Source: Maribacter aquivivus (GTDB lineage Bacteria; Bacteroidota; Bacteroidia; Flavobacteriales; Flavobacteriaceae). Taken from it: 64,000 nucleotides of DNA. The stretch covers positions 1,860,001-1,924,000 of the forward strand of contig NZ_FQZX01000001.1 of NCBI RefSeq assembly GCF_900142175.1, written 5' to 3'. Positions 37,993 through 46,792 of this stretch are shown piece after piece. Each line of letters opens with the position of its first letter. The first letter of the stretch is position 1. The notes under the pieces were generated by a model that saw nothing but the letters and a program-made list of their open reading frames with translations, searched no databases and was not told where the DNA came from. A program made the translations under genes and the position numbers.

Positions 37993-38089
37993 TTTTTAAT
38001 AGGAATTTGTGGCATTTTCCAAGTTTAAACCGTCAATCTTGATGGTTCCAATTTTTTAAGCGAAATTTACACAAATTAGATAGAATTAC

Positions 38090-38635
38090 ATGCTAGATAC
38101 GGCAAAGGAATACGATGAGGTTATTGAGGTTTGTTTAAATCTGTACCAGAAAAAAATGACAGATTACGGCAGTGCATGGCGAATTTTAAGATTGCCATCG
38201 CTAACAGATCAAATATTTATTAAAGCACAACGTATACGTAGTCTTCAAGAGAACGATGTTCGTAAGGTTGATGAAGGTGAGCGTTCAGAGTTTATCGGGA
38301 TTATAAACTATTCGGTAATGGCATTAATTCAATTAGAACTTGGTGTTGCTGATCAGCCCGATTTAAACACCGAAAAAGCGGTAGAATTATACGAAAAGCA
38401 TATTAAAATTACCAAAGAATTGATGTTGAACAAGAACCATGATTATGGTGAGGCTTGGCGAGATATGAGAGTGAGTTCTCTAACAGATTTAATTTTGCAA
38501 AAATTACTTCGAGTAAAACAGATAGAAGATAATAAGGGTAAAACTTTGGTAAGCGAAGGTATAGATGCCAATTATCAAGACATGATTAATTATGCTGTTT
38601 TTGCATTGATACATTTAGGTTCAGAATCAAAATAA
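38090..38635 (+). CDS. DUF1599 protein with internal duplication
   Basis: A 181-residue soluble protein of the DUF1599 family. It consists of two similar halves: DYGSAWRILRLPSLTDQIF in the first and DYGEAWRDMRVSSLTDLIL in the second, each followed by a K/R-rich helix and an INYxVxALI segment. The family function is unknown; the all-helical D-Y-G/E pattern recalls nucleotide pyrophosphatases of the MazG/dUTPase group, which is only a resemblance. It begins a rightward run with the DoxX, tpiA, prmA and clpS genes, 8 bases before the DoxX gene. Confidence 0.88.
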   Translation: MLDTAKEYDEVIEVCLNLYQKKMTDYGSAWRILRLPSLTDQIFIKAQRIRSLQENDVRKVDEGERSEFIGIINYSVMALIQLELGVADQPDLNTEKAVELYEKHIKITKELMLNKNHDYGEAWRDMRVSSLTDLILQKLLRVKQIEDNKGKTLVSEGIDANYQDMINYAVFALIHLGSESK

Positions 38636-38643
38636 GAATAAGA

Positions 38644-39741
38644 ATGAGGTATTTAGTAGGTGTCGTAAGAATTTTTGTTGGTATACTTTTTATTATAAGC
38701 GGATTTATAAAACTGAACGATCCTGTTGGTTTTTCTTTTAAGTTAGAAGAATATTTTAGTCAAGGTGTGTTAGATCTGCCTTTTCTAACTCCTTTTGCTT
38801 TGGCAATTTCAATTCTTGTAGTGATTGTAGAGGTCATGGTTGGTGTTATGCTTATACTTGGCTACAAACGCAAAATCACGATTTGGACGCTGATTGCCAT
38901 GATTGTATTCTTCACATTTCTAACCTTTTATTCTGCTTACTTCAATAAAGTAACTGATTGTGGTTGTTTTGGCGATGCTATAAAGTTAACCCCTTGGGAG
39001 TCTTTTACGAAAGATGTAGTGTTGTTGGCACTAATATTAATCATATATGTAGGTAGAAAATATATTACACCGTTAGTAAATTCAAAAGTCTTGACGACAG
39101 TTTTATCAGCATCGTTTTTTGCTTGTATTGGTTATGTATATTATGTTTTAAACCACTTGCCAGTAATAGATTTTAGACCTTATGAAATAGGTAAGAATAT
39201 AGAAGAGGGTATGAGTACACCAGATGATGCGCCTAAAGCTATTTTTGAATACAGATGGAAGTTTGATGTAAACGGTAACGAAGAAATTCATATTAGTAAT
39301 GGTGATTACCCAACTGTAGATGGGGAATTTATAGATGTTGAAACAGAAGAGATACAAGCGGGCTATGAACCACCTGTTCATGATTTTACCATAGAGCAGG
39401 CAGGAGAGGACTTCGCTGCCTCTTTATTACAAGAACCAAAATTGGTTATGGTAATAGCCTATGATTTAAGAAAAACGAATTTAGAAGAGTTCAAGAATAT
39501 TAAAACAGTAGCCGATAAGGCTATAAAAGCTGGATATAAAGTAGTAGGTATGTCAGCTTCTGGTCCAGAACAAACGGATGCTTTGGTAAAAGAGTACAAC
39601 CTAGGTTTTGATTTTTACTTTACAGATGAGACAACACTTAAGACTATTGTAAGATCAAACCCCGGAGTGTTGGTTTTAGAAAAAGGTACCATAAAACAGA
39701 AAGTTCATTACAACGATTTAGAAGATTTAATCTTCAATTAA
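38644..39741 (+). CDS. DoxX-like membrane protein with C-terminal thioredoxin-like domain
   Basis: A 365-residue inner-membrane protein of the type called BT_3928 family. Residues 1-150 hold four TM segments of DoxX type (VRIFVGILFIISGFIKLNDP) and the CGCF motif in VTDCGCFGD. One more TM lies near residues 155-170. The rest is outside the membrane, and residues about 255-360 resemble a thioredoxin fold without an active CxxC. A role in redox or quinone metabolism is a guess from DoxX relatives. It lies between DUF1599 (8 bases) and tpiA (39 bases). Confidence 0.85.
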   Translation: MRYLVGVVRIFVGILFIISGFIKLNDPVGFSFKLEEYFSQGVLDLPFLTPFALAISILVVIVEVMVGVMLILGYKRKITIWTLIAMIVFFTFLTFYSAYFNKVTDCGCFGDAIKLTPWESFTKDVVLLALILIIYVGRKYITPLVNSKVLTTVLSASFFACIGYVYYVLNHLPVIDFRPYEIGKNIEEGMSTPDDAPKAIFEYRWKFDVNGNEEIHISNGDYPTVDGEFIDVETEEIQAGYEPPVHDFTIEQAGEDFAASLLQEPKLVMVIAYDLRKTNLEEFKNIKTVADKAIKAGYKVVGMSASGPEQTDALVKEYNLGFDFYFTDETTLKTIVRSNPGVLVLEKGTIKQKVHYNDLEDLIFN

Positions 39742-39780
39742 GAAATTAAAGCGAAATAGTATAATTAGAAATAAAACAAC

Positions 39781-40530
39781 ATGAGAGCAAAGATAGTAGC
39801 AGGTAACTGGAAAATGAACAAGAATTTGGAGGAAACTGAAACGCTTTTAGCAGAGTTGGCGGCAAAGTTGCCAGATACAAATGCAGAGGTTATGGTTGCG
39901 CCAACATATGTAAACTTGGCTAGTGCCGTACGTGCTTTAGAAAGTTCTAAAATTGAAGTTATTGCACAGAACATGCATTATGCAGAAAGTGGTGCATTTA
40001 CTGGTGAGATATCTGCAGATATGTTGTTGAATATTGGTGTTGATACTGCAATTATTGGACACTCAGAAAGAAGAGCGTATTTTGCTGAAGGCGATGAAAT
40101 ACTTTCAAAGAAAGTTATTACAGCTTTAAATAAAGGTATTCGTGTAATGTTCTGTTTCGGTGAGGAATTAGAAGATCGTAAATCTGGAAACCATTTCAAG
40201 CTAGTTGAAAGCCAGTTAAAGAATGTGCTTTTTAGTTTAGAACCATCTGCGTGGACTAATATTGTTTTGGCGTATGAGCCAGTTTGGGCAATTGGTACGG
40301 GTGAGACTGCTTCTCCTGAACAAGCACAAGAAATGCATGCATTTATTCGCAAAACTATTTCAGAAGCATTTGATGCCACTATAGCTAATAATGTAACTAT
40401 TCTTTACGGTGGTAGTGTTAAGCCAGGTAATGCAGAAGAGATTTTTTCCAAACCAGATGTTGACGGTGGTTTAATTGGTGGTGCTTCTTTAGTTGCTGAC
40501 GATTTTATTGCTATCATTAAAGCTATTTAA
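39781..40530 (+). CDS. tpiA: Triose-phosphate isomerase
   Basis: Interconverts dihydroxyacetone phosphate and glyceraldehyde 3-phosphate in glycolysis and gluconeogenesis. The active site residues are all present: Asn and Lys in GNWKMN at the start, His in IIGHSERR, Glu in LAYEPVWAIGTG with the mobile loop just after, and the phosphate loop YGGSVKPGN. At 249 residues it is the typical length. It is followed by prmA after 14 bases. Confidence 0.97.
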   Translation: MRAKIVAGNWKMNKNLEETETLLAELAAKLPDTNAEVMVAPTYVNLASAVRALESSKIEVIAQNMHYAESGAFTGEISADMLLNIGVDTAIIGHSERRAYFAEGDEILSKKVITALNKGIRVMFCFGEELEDRKSGNHFKLVESQLKNVLFSLEPSAWTNIVLAYEPVWAIGTGETASPEQAQEMHAFIRKTISEAFDATIANNVTILYGGSVKPGNAEEIFSKPDVDGGLIGGASLVADDFIAIIKAI

Positions 40531-40544
40531 GCTAAGTATTTAAA

Positions 40545-41381
40545 ATGAGTGATACAGTATATATTGAATACCGTTTTACGGTAAAACCAAAAGATCCGGC
40601 TTCAGACCTTCTCATTGCAGAATTGGGTGAAGTCGGTTTTGAAAGTTTTGTTGAAGAAGAAGATGATGTGTTGGCATACATTCAAAAAACTGATTGGTCT
40701 AAAGCTATATTAGAGGATCTTCCTATTTTAGAGAATCCTCGTTATAAATTTACTTTCGACTATAAAGAAATAGAGCAGGAGAACTGGAACGCTACTTGGG
40801 AGCAAAATTTTCAACCTATTATTGTTGATGATATTTGTATGATAAGAGCTCCATTTCATGAGACCATTAACGTAGATTATGACATTGTTATTGAACCAAA
40901 AATGAGTTTTGGTACAGGTCATCATGAAACAACTCATATGATGTTGCAGCATATTTTACAGTTAGATGTGAAAGGGAAGACTGTTTTAGATATGGGCAGT
41001 GGTACAGGTGTTTTAGCAATTCTAGCAGGTATGAGAGGGGCAACAACAATTGATGCTATAGATATTGATAATTGGTGTTACTTAAATGCTAAAGAAAATG
41101 TTGAGCGTAATAATATGGACTTCATTTCTGTATATGAAGGCGATGTAGCTTTACTAGAGGGCAAGAAGTACGATTTAATAATCGCTAATATTAATAGAAA
41201 TATTTTATTGGCAGACTTACCTAGTTATGCAAAATCTTTGAATTCAGGCGGTACTTTGTTGCTAAGTGGTTTTTATACTGAAGACTTAGGTATGATCACA
41301 CAAAAGTGTACTGATTTAGCGTTAAAGTTTGAAAAAAACCTTGAACGTAATAATTGGGTTGCCGCAAAATATGTAAATTAG
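40545..41381 (+). CDS. prmA: Ribosomal protein L11 methyltransferase
   Basis: S-adenosylmethionine-dependent enzyme that trimethylates ribosomal protein L11. The N-terminal substrate domain is followed by the linker with WNATWEQNFQPI and MSFGTGHHETT, then the class I methyltransferase core: VLDMGSGTGVLAILAG (motif I), the acidic AIDIDNW, and the NPPY-like NINRNILLADLP. At 278 residues it is of family length. It sits between tpiA and clpS. Confidence 0.95.
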   Translation: MSDTVYIEYRFTVKPKDPASDLLIAELGEVGFESFVEEEDDVLAYIQKTDWSKAILEDLPILENPRYKFTFDYKEIEQENWNATWEQNFQPIIVDDICMIRAPFHETINVDYDIVIEPKMSFGTGHHETTHMMLQHILQLDVKGKTVLDMGSGTGVLAILAGMRGATTIDAIDIDNWCYLNAKENVERNNMDFISVYEGDVALLEGKKYDLIIANINRNILLADLPSYAKSLNSGGTLLLSGFYTEDLGMITQKCTDLALKFEKNLERNNWVAAKYVN

Positions 41382-41398
41382 AAGGTATTAATTGGAAT

Positions 41399-41677
41399 AT
41401 GATGAGCACAATAGAAGAAATTTCCGAAGAATTACTTTTAGAAGAAGAAACGGTTCAGCAGAATGAGATCGTTCTTTTTAATGATGAGGTCAATACTTTT
41501 GACCATGTTATAAATACATTAATGTCTGTTTGTGAGCATTCACCAGAACAGGCTGAGCAATGTTCTTTAATAGTACATTATAAAGGTAAGTGTACGGTTA
41601 AGACTGGTGAGTATGAAGAATTGAAACCACAATGTTCTAAATTACTGCAAGCAGGACTTAGCGCAGAAATTGTTTAA
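41399..41677 (+). CDS. clpS: ClpS adaptor of the ClpAP/ClpCP protease
   Basis: A 92-residue adaptor that delivers N-end-rule substrates to the Clp protease. An acidic N-terminal tail (residues 4-20) is followed by the core: VLFNDEVNTFDHVINTL, the usual NDDxTPxxxV region, then HSPEQAEQCSLIVHYKGK and the C-terminal LLQAGLSAEI. I start it at the ATG at 41399, 17 bases after the prmA stop; the frame is open another 15 codons into prmA. The next codon is also ATG and could be used instead. A strong terminator follows. Confidence 0.92.
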   Translation: MMSTIEEISEELLLEEETVQQNEIVLFNDEVNTFDHVINTLMSVCEHSPEQAEQCSLIVHYKGKCTVKTGEYEELKPQCSKLLQAGLSAEIV

Positions 41678-41720
41678 ATCAGGCTTCGTAATTTGTAGAA
41701 GGGTAAAATAGTATTGAAAT

Positions 41721-41757
41721 AAAAAAATCCCTTGAACCAAGTTCAAGGGATTTTTTT
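41721..41757. terminator. Bidirectional terminator after clpS
   Basis: A 17-bp perfect stem (41721-41737 with 41741-41757) with a CAA loop starts with seven A and ends with seven T. It ends the DUF1599-to-clpS run and probably also the leftward small gene that ends at 41804. Confidence 0.95.
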
Positions 41758-41803
41758 ATTTCAATTAAACTCTTAAAAGAAATTTAAATAAGTCTTATAA
41801 AGC

Positions 41804-42070
41804 TTATACTAAAGGTACTCCGTTCAATCGTTTTTCGATTTTCTTCTTTTTGACTGTAACTTCTTTCATTACATCCATTAAGTTAGAATCTTTAGTTTCC
41901 TTATATATTTCATTAATACTTAAAATAAGTGCTTTTGCCTCTCTCGACGCTTCTACTCGGTCACTGGTAGACATATTACTCATTTTTCGACCTATAAATT
42001 CCTGAGCTTTTTCAAGTAACTCCATTTGCTTCTTTTTTTTCAAAGTTAACATAATATTCAAATTACGCAA
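41804..42070 (-). CDS. Small helical protein, unknown
   Basis: Up to 88 residues (82 if it starts at the second Met, 42052). It is highly charged and probably a helical hairpin: LTLKKKKQMELLEKAQEFIGRKM, then RVEASREAKALILSINEIYKE, and a basic end VTVKKKKIEKRLNG. There is no signal peptide and no recognisable domain. It lies alone between the clpS terminator and the uronate locus; the codon usage looks like that of its neighbours, so I take it as real. Confidence 0.6.
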   Translation of the reverse strand: MRNLNIMLTLKKKKQMELLEKAQEFIGRKMSNMSTSDRVEASREAKALILSINEIYKETKDSNLMDVMKEVTVKKKKIEKRLNGVPLV

Positions 42071-42325
42071 TTCTTTGTCAATTGTATATAGTTATGAGAC
42101 TATTAGATAATAGTATTTATGAACAATTTAACGAAATAGGGGTGTTTTGACCGCTTTTTTTCAATTTATAGATTAATTTTTGTTGTCCGATTGTTGTTTT
42201 TTCAAGCTTTTTTGATAAAGTATGAGAAAAATTACGTTTAATTCAGTGTATTTCTATGCTTAATTATGAAATGTTTATTCTGTAGCGTTCAAATTGTTTA
42301 TAAATGTAATTTCAAGTGTAATTAC

Positions 42326-42355
42326 TTGCTGAATATATAAATTTAGATATATTTG
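42326..42355 (+). promoter_or_regulatory. uxaC operon promoter (TTG-N19-TATATTTG)
   Basis: TTG at 42326-42328 and TATATTTG at 42348-42355, 19 bases apart, are a full match to the Bacteroidota promoter consensus. The last base of the -7 box touches the operator that follows. Confidence 0.82.
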
Positions 42356-42369
42356 TGTAATCGATTGCA
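42356..42369. promoter_or_regulatory. Putative LacI-family operator 1 (TGTAATCGATTGCA)
   Basis: A near-perfect palindrome around the ATCGAT centre, beginning at the base after the -7 box and so covering the predicted transcript start. Its exact reverse complement occurs at 54377-54390. The CG-centred 14-mer is a typical LacI-family operator, and a LacI regulator gene lies at 46793-47815. Binding is inferred. Confidence 0.72.
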
Positions 42370-42573
42370 TTAAATTGACGGTGACTTGTAAAGCAATTTC
42401 TAAAGCGCTCTTTATGTAAATAGGAGTAGGTTTTGAATGTAAGTTTACTTTTTGTGTTGGTTTGAATTTTTTTTATAGAAATACAACCGATTGCCTTCTA
42501 GTTAAAATGATATTGATATTTTAAAGTAATGATAAGTAGTGTCAAGTAAAAACTACAATTGAATAATAATGAT

Positions 42574-43980
42574 ATGATAAAAAACAAAACCTTTATAACT
42601 AATGATTTTCTATTAGAAAATAAATTTGCGCAAAGGCTCTATCATGATTATGCTTCGCAAATGCCAATTATAGACTACCATTGTCATTTACCACCAGATG
42701 AAATTGCTAATAATAGGCAGTTCGAAAACCTGACCAAAATTTGGAATGATGGAGACCATTATAAATGGCGTGCGATGCGAACCTTTGGTATTGATGAAAA
42801 ATATATTACGGGTGACGCTCCAGATAAAGAGAAATTTCTTGAATGGGGTAAAGCGGTGCCTTATACATTAAGAAATCCGTTATATCATTGGACACATTTA
42901 GAGCTTCAACGCTATTTTGATATTGATTTGTTGTTGAATGCCGATACGGCTAGCGAAATATATGATGAGGCAACAGCAAAACTTCAAACTTCAGAATATA
43001 GCTGTCAAAGTTTAATTAAGAAGATGAATGTAGAGGTTATTTGCACAACCGAGGATCCTATTGATAGCTTAGATCACCACGTTAAAATTAAGAATAGTAA
43101 TTTCAATACAAAGGTAAGTACCGCCTTTAGACCAGATAAGGCTATTGTTATTTCTAATGATACCTACCTTGAGTATTTAGAAAAACTTTCGGCTGTTAGT
43201 AACGTAAACATAGATTCTTATAAGTCTTTGTGCGATGCGCTTTCCTTACGATTAGATTATTTTGCTGAAAACGGATGCACATTATCTGATCATGGTTTAA
43301 GCTATGTTCCGTTTAGAGTATTTACAGATGCTGAAATTGAGAATATTTTCCAAAAAAGGACAGAGAGAAAGCAATTAACTTTAGAGGAGGATGAAAAATT
43401 TCAAACTGCAATTTTATTATTTCTATGTGAACAATACCATTCTCGCGGCTGGATACAGCAATTTCATTTAGGTGCATTACGGAATAACAACGCGAGAATG
43501 ACCCGAATTTTAGGTCCGGATACGGGTTGGGATTCTATCGGAGATTATTCGCAAGCAAGAACGCTTTCAAGTTTTTTAAATGCCTTAGATTCTAAAGACA
43601 AGCTTACTAAAACTATATTATATAATCTTAATCCGGCTGATAATGAAGTATTGGCAACCATGATTGGTAACTATAATGATGGTAAGGTAAAAGGTAAAAT
43701 GCAGTTTGGTTCTGGTTGGTGGTTTTTGGACCAAAAAGATGGAATGACAAAGCAACTAAATGCCTTATCTAATATGGGATTAATAAGTTGTTTTATTGGT
43801 ATGTTGACAGATTCTAGATCGTTTCTTTCATACCCTAGACATGAATATTTTAGAAGAATTGTTTGTAACCTCTTTGGTCAAGAAATGCAGAAAGGTGAAC
43901 TGCCTCAAGATTTTGAATTGGTTGGTAAAATAATTCAAGATATAAGTTATAACAATGCCAAAGCTTATTTCAAATTTTAA
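42574..43980 (+). CDS. uxaC: Glucuronate (uronate) isomerase
   Basis: Isomerises D-glucuronate to D-fructuronate, and D-galacturonate to D-tagaturonate, in the cytoplasm. It is 468 residues, close to E. coli UxaC. The metal-binding start IIDYHCHLPPDEIANNRQF, then TDDP-type CTTEDPIDSLDHH, QFHLGALRNNN and the end region GMLTDSRSFLSYPRHEYFRRI are all family hallmarks. I start it at the ATG at 42574; an in-frame TTG lies five codons earlier. It leads an operon with the TRAP transporter genes, the first of which starts 13 bases after its stop. Confidence 0.94.
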   Translation: MIKNKTFITNDFLLENKFAQRLYHDYASQMPIIDYHCHLPPDEIANNRQFENLTKIWNDGDHYKWRAMRTFGIDEKYITGDAPDKEKFLEWGKAVPYTLRNPLYHWTHLELQRYFDIDLLLNADTASEIYDEATAKLQTSEYSCQSLIKKMNVEVICTTEDPIDSLDHHVKIKNSNFNTKVSTAFRPDKAIVISNDTYLEYLEKLSAVSNVNIDSYKSLCDALSLRLDYFAENGCTLSDHGLSYVPFRVFTDAEIENIFQKRTERKQLTLEEDEKFQTAILLFLCEQYHSRGWIQQFHLGALRNNNARMTRILGPDTGWDSIGDYSQARTLSSFLNALDSKDKLTKTILYNLNPADNEVLATMIGNYNDGKVKGKMQFGSGWWFLDQKDGMTKQLNALSNMGLISCFIGMLTDSRSFLSYPRHEYFRRIVCNLFGQEMQKGELPQDFELVGKIIQDISYNNAKAYFKF

Positions 43981-43993
43981 GCAATATAAAGCT

Positions 43994-44971
43994 ATGAAAA
44001 CTATAAAAATCGTACTGCTATTCATTATAATTGGCACCTTTTTAGGTTGTGAAATACAAAGCGAAGTAAAAACATTACGATTGGGTCATGGTCTAGATGT
44101 TAGCCATTCTGTACACAAGGCAATGGTAAAAATGGCTGAAGATTTGTTGGTGCGATCTGGGGGTAAGCTTAAACTTGAAATCTATCCTAGTCAGCAATTG
44201 GGTACTGAAAGAGAATGCTTAGAACTTTTACAGATCGGTAGTTTAGATATGACCAAAGTATCTGTTGGTGTATTGGAGAATTTTGCTCCAAAAATGAAGG
44301 TTCTTGGTCTTCCTTTTTTGTTTAGAGATCGTCAACACTCATTTAATGTACTTGACGGACCTATTGGAGAGATGTTATTGAACGACGGTGAGAAATATTG
44401 GTTAAAAGGCTTAGGATATTATGATGCCGGTAGCCGTAGTTTTTATACCATGAATAAACCTATTGAAAAACCAGATGATTTGATCGGTGAGAAAATACGG
44501 GTTATGGAAAGTGCCACTGCTGTTAATATGGTAAAAGCCCTTGGTGGTTCCCCAACTCCAATTTCATGGGGAGAATTATATACTTCCCTGCAACAAGGGG
44601 TAGTTGATGGTGCAGAAAATAATCCTCCAAGTTTTTACCTTTCTAGACATTATGAGGTTTGTAAATATTATTCTTTAGATGAACATACCGTGTTGCCAGA
44701 TGTTTTATTGATAGGTACATATGTATGGGATAAGTTAAATGAGCAAGAGCGAAAATGGCTTAAAGAAGCAGTGAAAGAATCGGTGAAATACCAACGAATT
44801 CTTTGGGCAGAAGCAGAAGAGGAAGCATTACGCGAAGTTCAAAAAGCAGGAGTACAAGTTATAAGACCAGATAAATCACTTTTTGCAGAAAAAGTACAAA
44901 GCATTTTTGAAGGTTATAAAGAGGATAAAGAAATGTATTCGCTTATCAAACAAATTCAAGAAACTAAATAG
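43994..44971 (+). CDS. dctP: TRAP transporter substrate-binding lipoprotein (DctP type)
   Basis: Captures an organic acid, here probably a uronate, for the DctQM permease. I start at the ATG at 43994 (MKTIKIVLLFIIIGTFLGC), giving a lipoprotein signal peptide with Cys at residue 19; the frame opens earlier inside uxaC. Family runs include GHGLDVSHSVHKAM, GSLDMTKVSVGVLENF, GEKIRVMES with the Arg that binds the substrate carboxylate, and GVVDGAENNPPSFY. Lipid anchoring of this protein is common in Bacteroidota. The uxaC context supports glucuronate or galacturonate as substrate. Confidence 0.9.
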   Translation: MKTIKIVLLFIIIGTFLGCEIQSEVKTLRLGHGLDVSHSVHKAMVKMAEDLLVRSGGKLKLEIYPSQQLGTERECLELLQIGSLDMTKVSVGVLENFAPKMKVLGLPFLFRDRQHSFNVLDGPIGEMLLNDGEKYWLKGLGYYDAGSRSFYTMNKPIEKPDDLIGEKIRVMESATAVNMVKALGGSPTPISWGELYTSLQQGVVDGAENNPPSFYLSRHYEVCKYYSLDEHTVLPDVLLIGTYVWDKLNEQERKWLKEAVKESVKYQRILWAEAEEEALREVQKAGVQVIRPDKSLFAEKVQSIFEGYKEDKEMYSLIKQIQETK

Positions 44972-44977
44972 TTTACT

Positions 44978-45436
44978 ATGCGAAACAAAATAGATTCCAT
45001 TTTAGGCAAGACATTGGTGCTTATTATGTCAGTTATGGTCATAAATGTGCTATGGCAAGTATTTACAAGATATGTAACGGGCAATCCAAGTTCCTTTACA
45101 GATGAGCTGGCGCGTTATCTTATGATTTGGATCGGTGTACTTGGTGCTGCATATGTTTCTGGTCGAAACTTACATGTGGCTATTGATATTTTACCATTAA
45201 GGCAAAGTAAGAAAACACAGAAAAAATTAAAAGTTATTGTAACCACTTTAATTATTCTATTTGTCTTTTTCGCTTTTGTAATAGGTGGATCAAGATTGGT
45301 GTATATCTCTTATGTTCTAGGGCAACAATCACCGGCTTTACAATTACCATTGGCAGTAGTTTATCTTATAATTCCCATTAGCGGTTTATTGATTATGTAT
45401 TACAAAATATCTGACTTAAAAAATATCAATTCATGA
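44978..45436 (+). CDS. dctQ: TRAP transporter small permease (DctQ type)
   Basis: A 152-residue inner-membrane subunit with four TM segments (about residues 10-28, 47-65, 85-105 and 124-142). The family marks are VLWQVFTRYVTGNPSSFTDELARYLMIWIG and ISGLLIMYY. It forms the permease with DctM and uses a sodium gradient. It lies 6 bases after dctP and overlaps dctM by 4 bases. Confidence 0.92.
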   Translation: MRNKIDSILGKTLVLIMSVMVINVLWQVFTRYVTGNPSSFTDELARYLMIWIGVLGAAYVSGRNLHVAIDILPLRQSKKTQKKLKVIVTTLIILFVFFAFVIGGSRLVYISYVLGQQSPALQLPLAVVYLIIPISGLLIMYYKISDLKNINS

Positions 45437-46731
45437 TGGAGCATCTACCAATTATTGTTTTAGTACTAAGCTTTATTTGTTTGTTATCAATAGGTACGCC
45501 GGTAGCTTGGAGTATTGCTATTTCATCTTTACTGACCATGTTAGTAAGTATACCTGCTATGCCAGCATTCACTACAGTATCGCAGCGTATGGCGACCGGT
45601 TTAGATAGTTTCGCCCTCTTGGCTATACCTTTCTTTGTACTTTCTGGTGAATTGATGAATAAAGGTGGTATTGCTCACAGACTCATTGCTTTTGCAAAAA
45701 CTTTGGTAGGGTCCTTTCCTGGCGGCTTGGCTTTAATCAATGTAATTGCTGCAATGTTAATGGGAGCTATCGCTGGTTCAGCAATGGCATCTGCATCTGC
45801 CATGGGAAGTATTTTAGGTCCAGAAATGGAAAAAGAAGGGTACTCTAAAGAATTTGGTGCGGCAGTAAATATAACATCAGCAACCACAGGTTTAATTATT
45901 CCACCAAGTAATGTATTGATCGTTTATTCATTAGCAAGTGGTGGTGCGTCTATTGCAGCTTTATTCTTGGCAGGATACATTCCTGGTATTATGACAGGAT
46001 TATTTCTAATGATAGTGGCATCTTTTTGGGCGAAAAAGAAGAAATATAAAGTTGGTAAGCGTAGTAGCTTAAAAGAAGTAGGTAAAACGTTTATTGATGC
46101 ATTACCTAGTCTTTTTATGCTTGTAGTAGTAATAGGAGGTATAGTAACGGGGATTTTTACAGCTACAGAGGCTTCTGCCATTGCTGTACTATACAGTTTA
46201 ATTTTAGGTTTTATTTACAAGGAAATTACCTTGCCAAAACTACCTCAAATTTTATTGGATTCTTCGGCTACGACTGCAATTGTTATGTTATTGATAGGTT
46301 CTTCTATGTGTATGTCATGGGCATTGTCTTATGAAAACATTCCACAGGATATTAGTAGCGGAATTTTAAACTTAAGTGATAATAAAATTGTTATTCTATT
46401 GATTATCAACTTATTGTTATTGTTCGTAGGTATTTTTATGGATATGACACCCGCAGTTTTAATTTTCACTCCAATATTTTTACCAGTTGTAACAAAACTA
46501 GGTTTGGATCCTGTTCACTTTGGTATTATCATGGTTCTTAATTTATGTATAGGATTGTGTACACCACCTGTAGGGTCGGTCTTATTTGTTGGGGTTGGTG
46601 TAGCCAAAACTACCATAGAGAAAGTCTTTAAGCCTTTATTGCCTTTGTTTATAGCAATGATTGTTGCACTGTTTTTGGTAACCTATATTCCACAGTTAAG
46701 TTTATGGTTGCCTAGCTTATTTGATTTGTAA
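45433..46731 (+). CDS. dctM: TRAP transporter large permease (DctM type)
   Basis: A 432-residue permease with about eleven to twelve TM segments. Typical DctM runs are LPIIVLVLSFICLLSIGTPV, AIPFFVLSGELMNKGGIAHR, AGSAMASASAMGSI, TTGLIIPPSNVLIVYS and GLCTPPVGSVLF. It works with the DctP and DctQ proteins encoded directly upstream. This is the last gene of the uxaC operon; the lacI gene converges on it with 61 bases between and no clear hairpin. Confidence 0.94.
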   Translation: MMEHLPIIVLVLSFICLLSIGTPVAWSIAISSLLTMLVSIPAMPAFTTVSQRMATGLDSFALLAIPFFVLSGELMNKGGIAHRLIAFAKTLVGSFPGGLALINVIAAMLMGAIAGSAMASASAMGSILGPEMEKEGYSKEFGAAVNITSATTGLIIPPSNVLIVYSLASGGASIAALFLAGYIPGIMTGLFLMIVASFWAKKKKYKVGKRSSLKEVGKTFIDALPSLFMLVVVIGGIVTGIFTATEASAIAVLYSLILGFIYKEITLPKLPQILLDSSATTAIVMLLIGSSMCMSWALSYENIPQDISSGILNLSDNKIVILLIINLLLLFVGIFMDMTPAVLIFTPIFLPVVTKLGLDPVHFGIIMVLNLCIGLCTPPVGSVLFVGVGVAKTTIEKVFKPLLPLFIAMIVALFLVTYIPQLSLWLPSLFDL

Positions 46732-46792
46732 AATTGCGCTATGATAGTTATTGGCTTAATTGAGATTGTAGGGAGGGAGATGAAATTATAAT

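Larger units (their letters stand above)
42071..42573. other. Long regulatory region upstream of uxaC
   Basis: About 500 bases with no gene visible. It is very AT-rich. The supported contents are the uxaC promoter at 42326-42355 and the operator at 42356-42369, listed separately. The transcript start near 42360 implies a leader of about 210 bases before the uxaC ATG; I could not define a riboswitch or terminator in it. Confidence 0.6.
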
